This document shows, one piece after another, positions 40,099 to 54,200 of a stretch of 64,000 nt of DNA. Positions within the stretch are counted from its first letter, which is position 1. Each line of letters starts with the position of its first letter. The translations under genes and the position numbers were made by a program. This DNA comes from Balanoglossus misakiensis (lineage: Eukaryota > Hemichordata). The stretch is taken from NCBI GenBank assembly GCA_040954595.2, contig CM082581.2, positions 9,238,001-9,302,000 of the forward strand, in the 5' to 3' direction. The notes under the pieces were generated by a model, which worked only from the letters and a program-made list of their open reading frames with translations, was not told the DNA's origin and did no database searches.

Positions 40099-42236
40099 CC
40101 AAATGTATGTGAAGATACCCTGCCTTGTGAATGAAGACGTGGTTGTGTGAACATTTGGAAGCTCTTCTGTCTTATCATAAATCAGCATATGTAAATTAGA
40201 CATGACCATATAACTCGTGGGTGGAGGATTTTATATGTTGCCAATTTCATAGCGGAAGAGTACAGCATAGAAGCAAAATTACTGGAAAAAGGATTTTTCT
40301 GTGAAAATTGAGTTGCATAGCACCAAGTGCTCCACATCCCTTGAATGTGCAGATTCTGTGTGGCTTCTGTTGATCTTCAGAGTCTGAAAATCCAAAGCAA
40401 ATAATGAAATAATAAGATTTTGCACATCCAGAATGGTGGATTTGTGGAATCAGCGCATCCAATGAATCTTTTAATATCACAGGAACTCAAGCTGAGATAA
40501 AACTATTTATTGAGTGAGTTGAAAATTATGTCATTTAAAATGACTTCTCGCCTGTCTTTTAATGTTTGTTTTCTTTTTGTGTGTGTTTTAATCAGTCTTC
40601 AATTTATTTTAATTTGAATGTCAAAAGTATAATTATTTATTCTGTGTATTGAATACTTGCTTTTACAAATATATTTAAATGATTGAGTGGTCCTTCATGT
40701 GCAATATTCCGAATGCAAAACAAATCTACCATTTTGCTGCATATATATTTAAAAAGCTTAAACTATGTCTTACCAAGTTGAAAATAGTATTGAAATATGT
40801 ATATGGGAACTAATTCTGGAATTGTTGACTGGAAATGATTTTTTTTTCAGCGGAAGATTTAAAAATTCATTTCAGGAAATCGCTGTAAAACTGATATTTA
40901 AATCCAATTTGATGCATGTACTTGTATCAAGATCAATCAAGAAACAAATTATGTGTGTCTTTCATCAGTGCTTTCCAATAATTTATTGCAATATGCAAAG
41001 ATATATTATGCTATTCATTTTAATAGATGAATAGCCCAATGAACTTGTCCAATTTATCATCATATTAGACAAACCATGATTTATTACAAAGTTTGTGAAT
41101 AAAGACATTTGATGGATTGATCAGGAGGAAAAACTGATGTTTTGTCATGTTTTCTCTCGGGATGGTTCCAGTGTCCACCAGATTGAATCTCATGCATACT
41201 CTCAATGAAAATAGAGGAAACGGAATATACTATTAAAAATCATTTTTAATATCCAAACCAGTAAAGAACTTGATAATACAGTACAACACTTCAGGACAGC
41301 CAACACTGTTCTTTCACTAGAGGAAAGATAATCCCTCTGGAAATGAGTTTAAAATATCAAAATCTGTGTCGACAGCTTCATATTTTGAACAGTTCAAAAG
41401 AAATGTCGAAACATTTATGAATGACGGCTATTAAACCGTGAGCGTCACAGTCTTTCGGAATTCCGTCGCTGGGTGCGCTGTGTCCCGATTGTCAATAGCT
41501 CAGCGCATGAGCAGACGACCATTTTGTTTTAACTGAGACGATTGTAGATTTCTTGGTGCTGTGAGAAGCCTGATATATATCACATTTCAGGAGAATGTAC
41601 ACCCAGACATCTGCGGAATGACCCTGGACACAACACGGAGGTAAGCACAGGTGGATACAACTAAGAAATTCCCGAAATAACGCAAAAAATGGTGACTTAA
41701 AGATATGCAAATATCTCATATATGTGAAGGGGTGCAAGGAAAGTGTCGCCCGATATAAACAAGTCTTTTATTGAAAAATATCAAAATCTGGAGAACCGGG
41801 AACTCTTCTGGTGAGCCTACAAACGTTCCAACGATATCTATGCACCAAATATGTCACCAAAATTAGAAATGGGCCGTCAGGGAAACGCCATAGCCGCGAT
41901 AGTATCATTTCCCCCGAGTCGGTGGCATGGCCACGCCCATAATGAAGTTTCACAGGGTCCTGTCTTGACAGCCGCGAACACCCGACTGCCCGGATAACTA
42001 GCATCCTCGAGTCGAAAAAAGTGGATTTTCATCGGCCTGCTGAAGTTGATGCGTCCAGTTGAAAAGATTCCTTTTCTCGGCTCCATAGCTGGCGCTGTAA
42101 TGAAACGCAATGGGAAATGTCAATCAATCAATCATTATCAATACAATGGCTTTAGATTTGGAGATACAAATGTGCGGCTGGCCTTTTGTTTCCCAGTTAA
42201 CTGTTCTATGAAAAGATATAAGATGCAGAGTTGATA
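40099..42236. other. Convergent 3' region between SAMHD1-like B and the GABA-B-like gene
   Basis: A plus-strand AATAAA at 41098-41103 would end copy B with a 3' UTR of about 1 kb. A minus-strand AATAAA (plus-strand TTTATT at 41767-41772) would end the receptor mRNA. Further short C-terminal exons of the receptor could be hidden in 41780-42236, but none is convincing. Confidence 0.5.
41098..41103 (+). promoter_or_regulatory. Poly(A) signal of SAMHD1-like copy B
   Basis: This canonical AATAAA lies about 1 kb after the stop codon on the sense strand, within AT-rich sequence typical of a 3' UTR. Confidence 0.6.
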
Positions 42237-45200
42237 TTATAGTTGTGTATTTCTTGTGAAACGTATTGTCCCCCAGGAACTGCACACATGTATACATGTA
42301 CGTTTCACACTCAAAGGTACTTCTACATGAGTTCTGTTCGCATCATGTACCTGTAACTGTTCGACCTGTGTTTTCAGTCTAAGAATTTCAACTTTATATT
42401 TGTGATGGTCCATTTCATTATTGACAGTTCTCTCAGTCGTTGTTTGTTCGTTGGCCGACGCGTTGAATCTTGTGCTCATATCCTCCACTGAATTCTTGTG
42501 AATCGTCCACACCTGCATTGAGTGAAATTGAATTGAATGTGAAAAAAGAAGTTACCAAACTGTCTACGATGTTACCAGATGTGGTTCATAACTATATATT
42601 AATTCAAAGTATTATTTCTGGATGAAGGCCTTGTCAACTCTCCGCTAGCTGTATACCCACCTTCGGTATAAATACTAGTGCCAAGGTCGCGGTGGTACAT
42701 ACGATGATACAAGCAGCGGTGATGGCGTACTTCACATCAATTTGGTTGTAGTCCAGCAGATTGGTTATGGTGATCCCCAGAACAGACATCACCATGACGT
42801 TATACGTGCAAAACCCAATTTGTTTAGAGTCGTTCAACCCTGGTATCTGTACCCTGCGAGTTTCCCACGCCAGGAATATGCCAAAAAGGACTAAAATGCC
42901 TGAATGGAAAGGAGTTTAATGTAATTGTTGTTTGGCGGTAGTGGTGGTGGCAGAGGCAGCGAAAGGAATAAAGTATTGAATGTCGTCAAATTGATAGTTC
43001 CATTCTGTCTCCCCCTCCCCATTTGTATTTCACTGATTTCAATTTTTCTATTTCAACAGTGTAATACCTTTGAAAGCATACAGTGTGACCAACCAATGGA
43101 GATTGTAGACGGATTGGCAATTTGCCAAACTGGGAACTTCATGAACATCTTCCTCTGTTGGATGTTGCTGAGAGGAAAAAACAGAAACATTTTACAAAAT
43201 GCTTCCTGCCTGCATTTTATCAAAGGATGAATTGTTGAAAATCGACGCTATCCTTGATTTACAGGGTAAAAGATTTTTTTTATACACACGCAAGCGGTTG
43301 GTTGATTCTTATCAATTTGCGATGGTGTTGTGTCTTTTGGCATTTTACCTTTGGTGGATAGACTTGCACTACCACTCTTTGTGGATCCACAGCCATCCAT
43401 GTTATGAGGAGTATACCATCTATGGCCAGGAAGCTACCAACCATGGCAAACAGATGTCCGTCTTTGACAACCTTGTTGGGACAGAAAATTCATGGACATA
43501 TGTAAATTTTGCACCGTCCTTGCAAGAAATACAGACGTCATCATTCGCTTGCAATTGCACAGGTCGTTAGCTTGACTACAGTCTCCAAGGGACTGTCTGG
43601 CTGCCCTGGGGCAAGAAGAGACCTTGGCAAGCGAAGATGTAAAAACACATGCATGAGACCAATGCTTTAGTCCCCCTGACATTGCCCACGGGAACTTTTT
43701 CCTTCCTAAATCAACAAGTATCTGTTAACTCCAAGTTGGACATCCCTTGAGATTCGCCACTACACAAGCAATTTAGGTGAAGATAATTTTCTATGAATTT
43801 GACTGAGAAATAATAACAATTTACCCTCTAGAATTTCTAGGGAACGATCAGCTCTGAAAAATAAGTCTAGAGAACCCAACAAACCCTGTGGGTCTTTGAC
43901 AATTACGGAAATTACTTTTACGTGTGATGCGGAGCGTAGCAGCTCACTCTATTATCACTCTCTGTGTTGCTGTAATTGAGATGTCATCTGCATTGCCTAC
44001 AGCACACACCTGGAATGCACAACGGGTGGTGATGTTTTTTTCTTTACAGAACTCAACACCAAATCAACATTCATGCTGTATTTGAAATGCCAGTTGAATC
44101 AAGTTACTCATTCGTGTGTCTGTGTCTTACCACAAATTTAAAGGAGTCTATAAAAGCTCTATTAAACCCTTTAGGTTAATTTTACACATTTTTTGTTCTT
44201 TATATCAACTACAGATTTATAAAGTGTTGTCGCAGTCTTGTGTGGATGGACTTGGGTACGATGTTATGCCTCCTAAGTACAGACAATAGAAGCATACAAT
44301 ACATGTATGCTATGGGTCTGATGATAAGGTAAGCAGCTTATCTGGAAATAGAGCCTATATTGTATGAAGTCAGTATTGTCATAGCTGAAACCATGGATGA
44401 AGAGAAAGTTTTCCACTGAAACCTGATAAGTCCAGACTTAAATTCATTTTTCAGCAATAATTGTTCGAGTTTTCAATCATTCATTGATGGAGTCTGCCCG
44501 GGAATTAAAAGTATTGAAAATCGATGCGGTCGCCATCTCTCTTACCTTCCGCTCAATTTTCTTGTTGGTGAACAACACGTGAACTCGCCATGTTTTGCTG
44601 AACATGCTTCCAAAGGCAAGCGTGAATCCGAATACCATAATCCAAATACGAAGCTGTCAATACATTAAATGTCTCAGAAAATTAGACGATAATTTGAGGT
44701 AAACATATTTCAAAGAGTTACAACAATTTGGCTTTTAATGAACCACAGGTGATGAGCGCAGCTTGCGAATTTGCGTAAACAGTGAAGTCCATATCCGGAT
44801 GTTTATATGAATTATTGTCCGCAAGTAAATATCAAAAAAAGGTTTGACAACTGATGTTTTTAAGACACCTGAAGTCTCCATCCGGCTTGGGTACTTGAAA
44901 TATGATACAGCAAATTTATATACACATATCGATTCAAGGTAATTTTCTCAACCTTCAACCCAGGTGACGCCTTGCGTGTGTTTCAAGATATTTTCACAGT
45001 AATTTGAAACTGTTTATCAGAGGTAATGCAGGAAGCCCAGATTAAAAACACTATGCCTCAGGCTCTTTGAAGAAATACAAATATGATTATGAAAAAGAAT
45101 ATTATAATATACTCCAAACATTGTGAAGAGGATGAAGATAGTTAGTTGTAAACATTATAGAGGACGGGTTCATTCATAAATTGCAACAACTGCAATGTGT

Positions 45201-48200
45201 GAGATGGATTTATACCAAGAGCACAAACCCACAGGTATTGTCAGGTTAGCAGTATTAAATCTCGCTCTAGGGTTTACATAAGTTGAATTCCCAATCGCTG
45301 TAGACTTCAGCATTATTCAGATTAACATGAAATACTGGGCTATTTAGAGTTTATTACATATTCAGAAACCTTGGTACCATACAGGGTATAAAGTGGAGTG
45401 GCCTACATTTCTTTGGGGGTTCATGCATTACCTGTATTGCAAAACAACCCGAGGGATTCTTACTTGAGTTTTACAACAATACCGACATGCAGTGACATTC
45501 CCTTGAGACTTGGCTCAGCCACCTTGATAAGAATGAAGTGTCGGTCTTTGAAATTTACATTTTCTGGAGACGACGGAATACTGGAGGATGCTTTTTGTGT
45601 CTTTTTTATGTGCAAATAAACATGTCGAATCTACGTTGATAATACCGTATGTTCCTCCCTTGCTGTTCACAGCCGTGTCAAGTATATCACTGGTTTAAAG
45701 ACTGGAATGAAATCAGGTGCATTAGACTTGAAAAGAGGTCCATGTTTGACAAGAAATTACAGACAGGAAAGGAAACTGTCACGGTAGGTTGTAGTCAATT
45801 TCTACCATACTTTTATCCACACCTACTGTTATTCAGGAACATCGGTACGTCGTCGTCATAGTAACCATTGTGCCATCAAAATTTTCTCAATATTTCCAGA
45901 ATTGTAAGGCAATAATTTTTGTACATATAAAGTGATGTGCTAGGTTCTTTTGCATTTCATCATCAGGGTACAGGTAATATCACTTTTTACAGTATTTAAA
46001 AGATTGAAGATTCAGCTCATTATTATATCACACACACACATACACACAGTGACACACACATACACGGACACACAAACTCACGCATATATAAGCAAACTGT
46101 ACACCGTTGAATGAACTCAGTTTCCTTTGGAATACACCAATCTTTTCAGCACTGTCGTGAGGAAACATGATAAACTTGTATTTTCTTGCGAAATTAATGA
46201 AATCTGAAACTAAGTTTCATCGGCATTCAAATATTCGAACACAAAACACTTTGTGCCAGCAAGACGGACATAAAAATTCATTGGTTTGCCATTGAAAGGA
46301 TCTGAAATTGCGGATAAAATATACCGTACTAAGAAACGCCCCAGGTTGGCGAAAGTCTCGTGATGAGCGACTTATCAGTACGTTCTCCTAACAATATTTA
46401 TTCTCAAACACCTCAAGGTGTATTATTTTCACTTTCACATTTCTGAACGAACACACCTTTTTCACCACACACAGTCTTGTCACGCGACAACCTATCCTGT
46501 TTTATTAATGTCATACGCCCAAATCCATCTAACAGGAAGTATCATCTTGCATGCAAATCCTCTTTGTATTGAAAGAAAACTTTTCGTCCCCCTGAGGTAA
46601 CAAAGCATCAAGACTGTAGAACTGCATGCACAGACACATTCAGGACATACACATATTTTTTGTGAGACACTGTAGCTGTCAGCAATTCGCATTCATTCTT
46701 ACCAACCCACTACACTCAACATCATCATTGTATTCAAACTGAAAGGTGGTGATTTGTGGGAAATTTCACCAAATACTTCCTTTTTTCTTGTGGATGTTTA
46801 TCCTAAAGGAAACTAGCGATAGTTTTGTTAGGAGCGAATTTGATACCATTTTGTGATCACTTCCCCCGCTTGTCATGTTGTTGTTTCACTTTTTGAGGGT
46901 GTAGTAATATATTACTTGAGGAAAATTTGAAAACTTTTTGTTGGAATGTTGTATGTACCTTCAGTTAGCCAATGGGTGAGACGCCTGGGCTGCGATTCAT
47001 GAAGTGTGCATCAGCCAGAGTTTGCTATAATTCCGTCGGACTCATGCAGTGACTTCATTGATAATCGTAATCGGACAGTAAGTCCATTGGAGAAAGCCAG
47101 CACGTCTGACAGTTCGTGACATAGAGCGGCTAGACAGCGTGGGAGGGATTGAATTGATGGCAGCAGAGACGTGTGCTGACTGACCATCAAATCAGGAGGT
47201 GACATTTTACAAGCCCTCCTATGTACGTCCCAGGGAACATGCCTCGAGCAAGCCAGTATGAGCGCGATCATGAAATCAGGCGTGATTGCCTATACAGAAA
47301 TGCACCATTTAACAATATGGTGCCTATTTAATGCATTTAGAGTGTGTCAATCTAACAGCAGCAGTGTAAATACTTACATTGCATACAAAAGATAGTTGTT
47401 TGTTGCTGAGGGTGTTCGAATCCATTCCTAACAAGATGGCTGCCACGTAGGTCAGCAGGCATCCCAGTATTATCAAGTTATTGAGGCGAGGTGATGACAT
47501 CTTTATGAACCTGCGCAAATGTGCCAAGAAAAAGCATCAATGCTATATTTGTAGACTAGTTGTTAAACTGCGTTTCTTGATACATGTACTTGTAAAACTA
47601 TGAGTGCTTCAGAGATGAATTTTTAAAAATGACCATAGGTTCAAATGTTTTTGAACTGTCTCGCTTTATCAGCGAAGGAGGCCTAGGCAGACTCGGAAGC
47701 ACACGTGTTGCCATAGCAACAATCAATAGTTAAAACTTCCAGTCCCCCTTTTTACCAACTCCCCCCTCCCATTTTGAATCTGTCATTGAGATATTGTTTT
47801 TAAACCCTGTAGGATAGAAATGAGAAATCCAAACGAAATACGCACAAGAAACCGCACATCAATTTATCATATTAGGTTAAATGTCTGTTTAGCTTATCGC
47901 AAGACAGCACTATATCATGTTCTCCCATCAGACATTTTAATACTGTTGTTGATTTTTAGCAGACAAAAGTAGATAATAATGGATTCCTAGCAGCTGGTGG
48001 GTCTACAGCCCCTTGAGAGACTTATTGATGGATGAAAAGCCAAGGAAGATAAGGGCCAAGTTGTCTCAAGGGCCACATTTTCAGATGAACACATATCACT
48101 CCCAGAGCTCATTTTGTAGTATCCATATTTGATATATCATTGACAAAGAAAATATATTTTCCCTTTGTGATGTACCACAGCACCGGGAGGAGGCCAATTA

Positions 48201-51200
48201 TTTAGAGTGTTTTCCGGTATCAGGAATGTTACTCCCATTCAGGGATCAGGTTCAACGTCGGAGTAATTGTTGGTGGATAAAATATTCAGAAGAACCATTT
48301 TTGTTTGTTTATTTGTTTGTTTTAATGGTCTGAAATGTTTGGCTGTGGCATAAAATGAAACTATTTTTCAGCTGATCCTAAATTTTTAGCCCGATTAGGC
48401 ATCTCTAATAAAATGCAGTTGATCATTAAAAAATCATGTCGATGTTAAAACTCAACTGGAGCATCATATAGAATCTATGTGATTTTCCAAGAACCTTGAC
48501 CAATTACACAATCTCAGTTGGCTAGTCTTTAGGGATGGATTACTTTGGGGATCTTCAAAATCACATCTGAAGTAATAGGTTTGTTAATAGGCAAGCTTAT
48601 TTAAGTGTGGGTCCGTGTTACAATTATTATTCTTGTTGAGGCAGTGACGCCTCTCTAGTCACGCACAAGTGAAAAAACTAACAAAGGTAATCATCCATGG
48701 CTAAGAATTTTCTCAGCCAAGTTGATTGCAACGACTCCTTCATGTGCAACTTCCAAACCGTTTACTCCATAAAACTCAAAAATTGTTCTGATTTTATGTA
48801 AGCTATGGAGTGAAGAGACTGGAGAATCTGTATGTGGAAAAGAATAAATTGTGAAATTGCTTCCGTGAAAACGATGGAGGTATAGTCCCTACCTGTGGGA
48901 TCGATATGTGATGTTGAACCACAGACAGAAAAGGCAGAAACAGATGCCCAGCGATGACAGGATCGCTATGGAGATGAATTCTCCGGGAGTAATTCCCAGA
49001 GTCTTTGGCCGGTGGACGACCGAGTCGACCGGTGGACCTCCACCTGGGAAAATAGACAAACAGAATGACTAGTGATTTCAGAAGAGAAATTGACAATATA
49101 TAAACACTTCTAGTAGTTCTACGTGTCTAATAGTAATCCCACCATTCATAACAATACAACAGCAAAGCAGGACACTATAAAGTATTTCACGTCACGTGTA
49201 CGCCATGCATGACAGTACAATATGGAAATAGTTCACTTTGTTTGAACAGCAACATTGATGACACTATATATTGTATCAAAATGGCACACCCAGTGATAAT
49301 TTGCAGAAATATATTCATGACTACTGTGTCAAAGCAGAAGATTCAGCATGACAATACCTTGCCAAAGAATCGGGTTATCTTGATCCCACTTGATGGTGTC
49401 CGTGTAGGCTTCGTACATAGCAATTTGGACCGCTTCACCCCCTGTAGGTGAAAGATAAAGTTTGAAACCTCAGGGCACTGTCCTGAAGGAGTTCCTGACA
49501 AAATTGCATGTAACTTGTTAATTGCGTTGCCTCGTTTTGCATTGTGTTGTACTACTGTATACGGCCAGTACTGTTTAATACAGTCCTATTCTCTGTGGGC
49601 CAGTTGCAAATTGCCTTCAGACATACCCTGAATTTGGTAAATAATCACTCTGCCTTCTCGGTCTCCTTCACTTGTAAATTGTACCGGACCCTAAACACAA
49701 GTAGAGGAGAGATCAGACAGATTTCACATACAGTTGAATACTGATTATAACTCACAACCCAAACAATCAAAATGCCAGTAAAAATAGCTGCTGAAACTCC
49801 ATCATCGTCCAATTTTTTTCTGGAGCCAAGTACCGGTATATTCAGTATTGCAGATGAATCAACTAGTTTTGTGTTTCACCCCTGAGCCACAATGGAATAT
49901 CCATGCAGTATTTGGCCTAAATTACGAAATTTATAAATTGAATCACATTTTCACTCTGGACAATTGAGTTTAGACGTAAATTGAGTCGACACCATTAACA
50001 ATAATGGTTGTACTACATACCGTAACACCGACAAATTGTGTTTTTAACATGTTCTCGTAAAACACGTTTGCCATTTCGTCATCCTCGTAAGTAAAATCTT
50101 CAAGTATTTTGGTGCCGGGCAAGTTTTCTATGGATGCGTTGAGTGCAAGGGCGATCGCCCAAATAGCGTCATAGGCGCATGATGAGTACACGGAGTTGAA
50201 GTCTTGTCCCCCGCCATATATTGTCTCCAGTCTGTGGTCAAGTTCGGCTTGAAACTCACCAGGTGTCTGAGTGCATGTGCAAAGAAATGGAGTGTGTGTG
50301 ACACAAGGCATTCGTAGACAAAAATTTGAATGAAGGCTCCATATTGGCTGTAACATTCAGCTTTATTGTCTGAATTTTTATTCGTGTAAATGTTGAGATT
50401 CTGAAGAAAGATCCCTTCGATTTGGGTTTATACACTGCAGATATGCATGGTCGTCAGGATACATACCAATATATTGTATAGGTGAAGTGTCTCGTCACGC
50501 AATATTCAGATCACAGCGAAGCAGAAAATCTCGACCATGCAATGCATGATTTCAAAATGGGATCAAAGGACTGCCCGGTACATTCCAAGAAACGAATTAC
50601 GATAATTCTTCACATGCAGTTGTGAAATATTTATAGCAGTACTCCAGGGGAACACATTGTGTTGTGGTGTTTGGAGGCACGCAATGGACAATTAGTAAAC
50701 ACGTACATGTACACTCTTTTTTACGGTGTTAGGTTACATATATTATGGGGATTTAGTGAAAGTCTGCACGAGAAAGAGTAATTCATCACGACATGTGTTC
50801 ATACATTTTTACAGAAAAGAAGACATCACATTCACACTGTAACGGTATTAGTTACATACAATATGATGTAACGTTGAATAGGGTAATGGGTTTTTGCATC
50901 ATGCAGCAATAGCGGCTGGTTCGCATTGAAATAAGATTCCCATGAGTGAATGCGGTATTTGTTCCTAACTGAATGCATGTGCAACGAAATATTGGATTGC
51001 TAATGGCTCCAGATTCTAGCTCAGGATGGCAAAGTTGAACTAAGGGGTAGTTGTCAGGTCCTGGACCAAAGTGAATTAACTTGAACATTTTGTGACATAT
51101 AAATACCTTTGAATATATAAACGTGCGTAAAGATCATGATCTGTGGCATAACGCTTATGACCCCAAGTAGATACGCCCCTGATTGGGCGGTCGTACTTAT

Positions 51201-54200
51201 ACCGGTATATGCAATCCTGATCCAGAACCAGGACTGTTGATGCACTTAGATTTAGCCATAGGTTATATAATTTCTCCATGGAAAACATGGAACTTTATAT
51301 AGCTGACAAACCAAAACTTTTACGTACATGGCCCGATATGGCTATTTCATCCTCTTCACCAAGGTACGAATGATCTGTTATGATGGCACCCTCCGCCACG
51401 GCAAGCATGTCATCTTCAGAGCAGCCATAGTCTTCAGAATTTATAAGCCAGAAGTTGTCAAGCTGTCCCCCGGTTAAAAACCACTGATATTTCGAACCGT
51501 ACAACCCGGCTTTGAATGCCTGCAACATAGAATGTAAGGTAGGCAAGATTTATTGAATGTGAGTAAGAGTTAAAAGAGGCCAGACTCGGTTAGCATCTTA
51601 TAACTTACTTCGCAAAGGACCTCGCTCCCATAATTCATTGCAATGATTATGCGGGCATTTGCAGTTTTCAGTTGCTTGATCTGTCCACTGGGATCTGTTG
51701 TGTACGTGGTGGCTGCCATCACGGTTATGTTGAACACGTCAAGGAGTTCGTGAAACTCTTCCATTACGCTCGTGAAGAGGGATTCGTCTTTGGCGATGGT
51801 GCCGACAACACTCCAGCCGAAATACTGCAGTAGCGCCAATCTTGCGGGGTTGTTCGTGTTGTCTGACTGCACAGTGCGAAAAAGTGTCGGATATTTGACA
51901 GTGTTTGACAGACCAGCTGACGTCACACTCGGAGATACCTGAGAGCGAAAAGACAACAGATCATTTTACACTTGCAAGAGAGACTTTTAAAGGCCCATAA
52001 TTGTTAATGTGGGCACTTGCAACAGTAGGCAATTGTCTGCAGCACACGAAACTGTTTATTTGGAAACAAAAGGAAAACAGTCATATATCCAAAACATACA
52101 GTCAAATTAACTGGAAAAAAATTGCCGTACAAATTGACATGAATTAAAACACCTAAGGTAGACTTCACATAGATTTGTGTATTTTGTATGACATCTGGTA
52201 TTTGGTGCCTCATCATAAATAATGAAAGACATCTGTATCTGATGTTGGTTTGATGTACGTTATGAGGTTATCACGTGTCTAACTGACAATATTTGCGCCA
52301 TTGAAAAACAGATGTATGCATGCGTTGCAAAGCAAAGTAACCCTGCCTCTCTTTGTGGTTGACTTCGTTTGAAGAATGAGTATGGCCAGGTAAATTGGAA
52401 GCCTTAGTGACTCGCATTGCCTTCGTTACTACGAAAACGTGTAAAGAAGCTTTGGCGCCTCTATACAGATAAGCTTACTTAAGTGCATGGCACTGAGTTT
52501 TTGTGCCTTGTCTTCATTCAGACATACTGCCATGGACTGTGAAGAATCCTTCACCTTCGGTGACATTGAAACCACATGACTTCTTGGAACTCTCCAAAAT
52601 GCCACAGCCTTAAATATCTTTTTTGAGAAAGTTTCAGTTTGTGCGTTCTCAGAGATTAGTATACGCGACAGTCTAGTGAAGTCAGCTCACCGCCATCGGG
52701 GCAAATATACATGTGAATTTAATGCTGACGTAATGCCGAAAAGGCACGTAGTGTTCCCCCATTACTGAGACAGTTTAACCCCCAAGCACTCTTGTGTTTT
52801 CAACATAAACCAGTCAGTGGAGACTATAGCATTGCACAGTTTTCCTGATTGACCTTTGGATTGTGTTTTAATCTTCTGTGTTAATTAAATTAATTTGTTT
52901 GATAGAAATGTCTGACACACACCCAGAAATTTCCTGATACAGACAGTGTCATACACTTCTCTTCCTCCCTCTCTCTCCCTCCCTCCTCTCTTAACCATCC
53001 CCAGCATTGCACCCCTCTCTTTATCTCTCTCTGCCACCCCTCCACCTATATATATAGCTGGTGACGTCAACACTGTTGTGTATGTAACCAGGTCACCAAA
53101 ATGTTGGATGTGGATATATATATATGCTTTGTCCATTCAAAATAACCATGGAGTCGATCTTTTCTGACCAAACAAATCAGGTAATCCCCCGAAGGCCTTA
53201 AAATTCAGCTACTTTGACCATTAGTTAGATTATTCTAGGGATCTTGTAAAACTTCATTACCGTTATTGTTGTAGAAAGAAGCCTGAAGCTTTGCATCAAA
53301 TCTTCACGAAATATCATTTGAACTACAGCACCATCTAAAATCGTAATTTGATTGGGAAAATAGCATGGAAATCAATACTACAGTAATGGCTTTGTCAGCC
53401 ACAGGCTTTTCCTGGGGCAGCAGCAACCACTTTTGGGGATGGGGGGATTCCACCAACTCTATCTATCAGTAAGTGCATTTTCGAGGGAAATTTTGGGCCT
53501 TTATAGCGCCCTACACTCCAGCGATAGTGGACAGCTACTAAATTTTGAATGGGTGAGTGATAACATTTCGCCACAATCTAAAGTCAAAGAGTTGGGTTTT
53601 CAAAGAATTTCAATGTTATATCTATTGATATCTCGATGAATCTGCTGTCTGAAATTATCATCAGTACCTTAATTCACCAGCCACGGGATATACATGGATA
53701 CTGGCTGTACTAGCTCCCAAAACAAACTTGTGTGACGTCATGGTTTCTAGGAGATGCATGTAGAATACGTATACTTCTTAAATGAACCCCCAATTCAGAA
53801 ATGTCAAGCCTGTAATAGTCATATTATAGTGCAATTGTCCTGTATCGCTGTCGTTAAGGCAAGTCACACCAATCAAAGATGGTGACACAGATGGAAATTA
53901 GTTAGATATACGTAAAGTCACTCTCTTTCCAAGTATATAATGATACACTTTGCCTACATATTATAAGGCGACGTGGTCAGATGAATAAAAGTCACTCTCA
54001 TTCCATGAGTATGTGATATACTTTGCCTAACTTTATGAGGCAATGAAAAACTGACCCCCTTTCATATTTGATCAAGCGCTTCTACCTGTGTTCTTCTGCA
54101 TTGCCTTTCTCTGAGAGTGCGCAGAATACACGTTGCCAAGCAACTGTCTCTCCTTCATATCACCCAGCATTTCTCTTCTATAACATTCCATTCACCCTTT

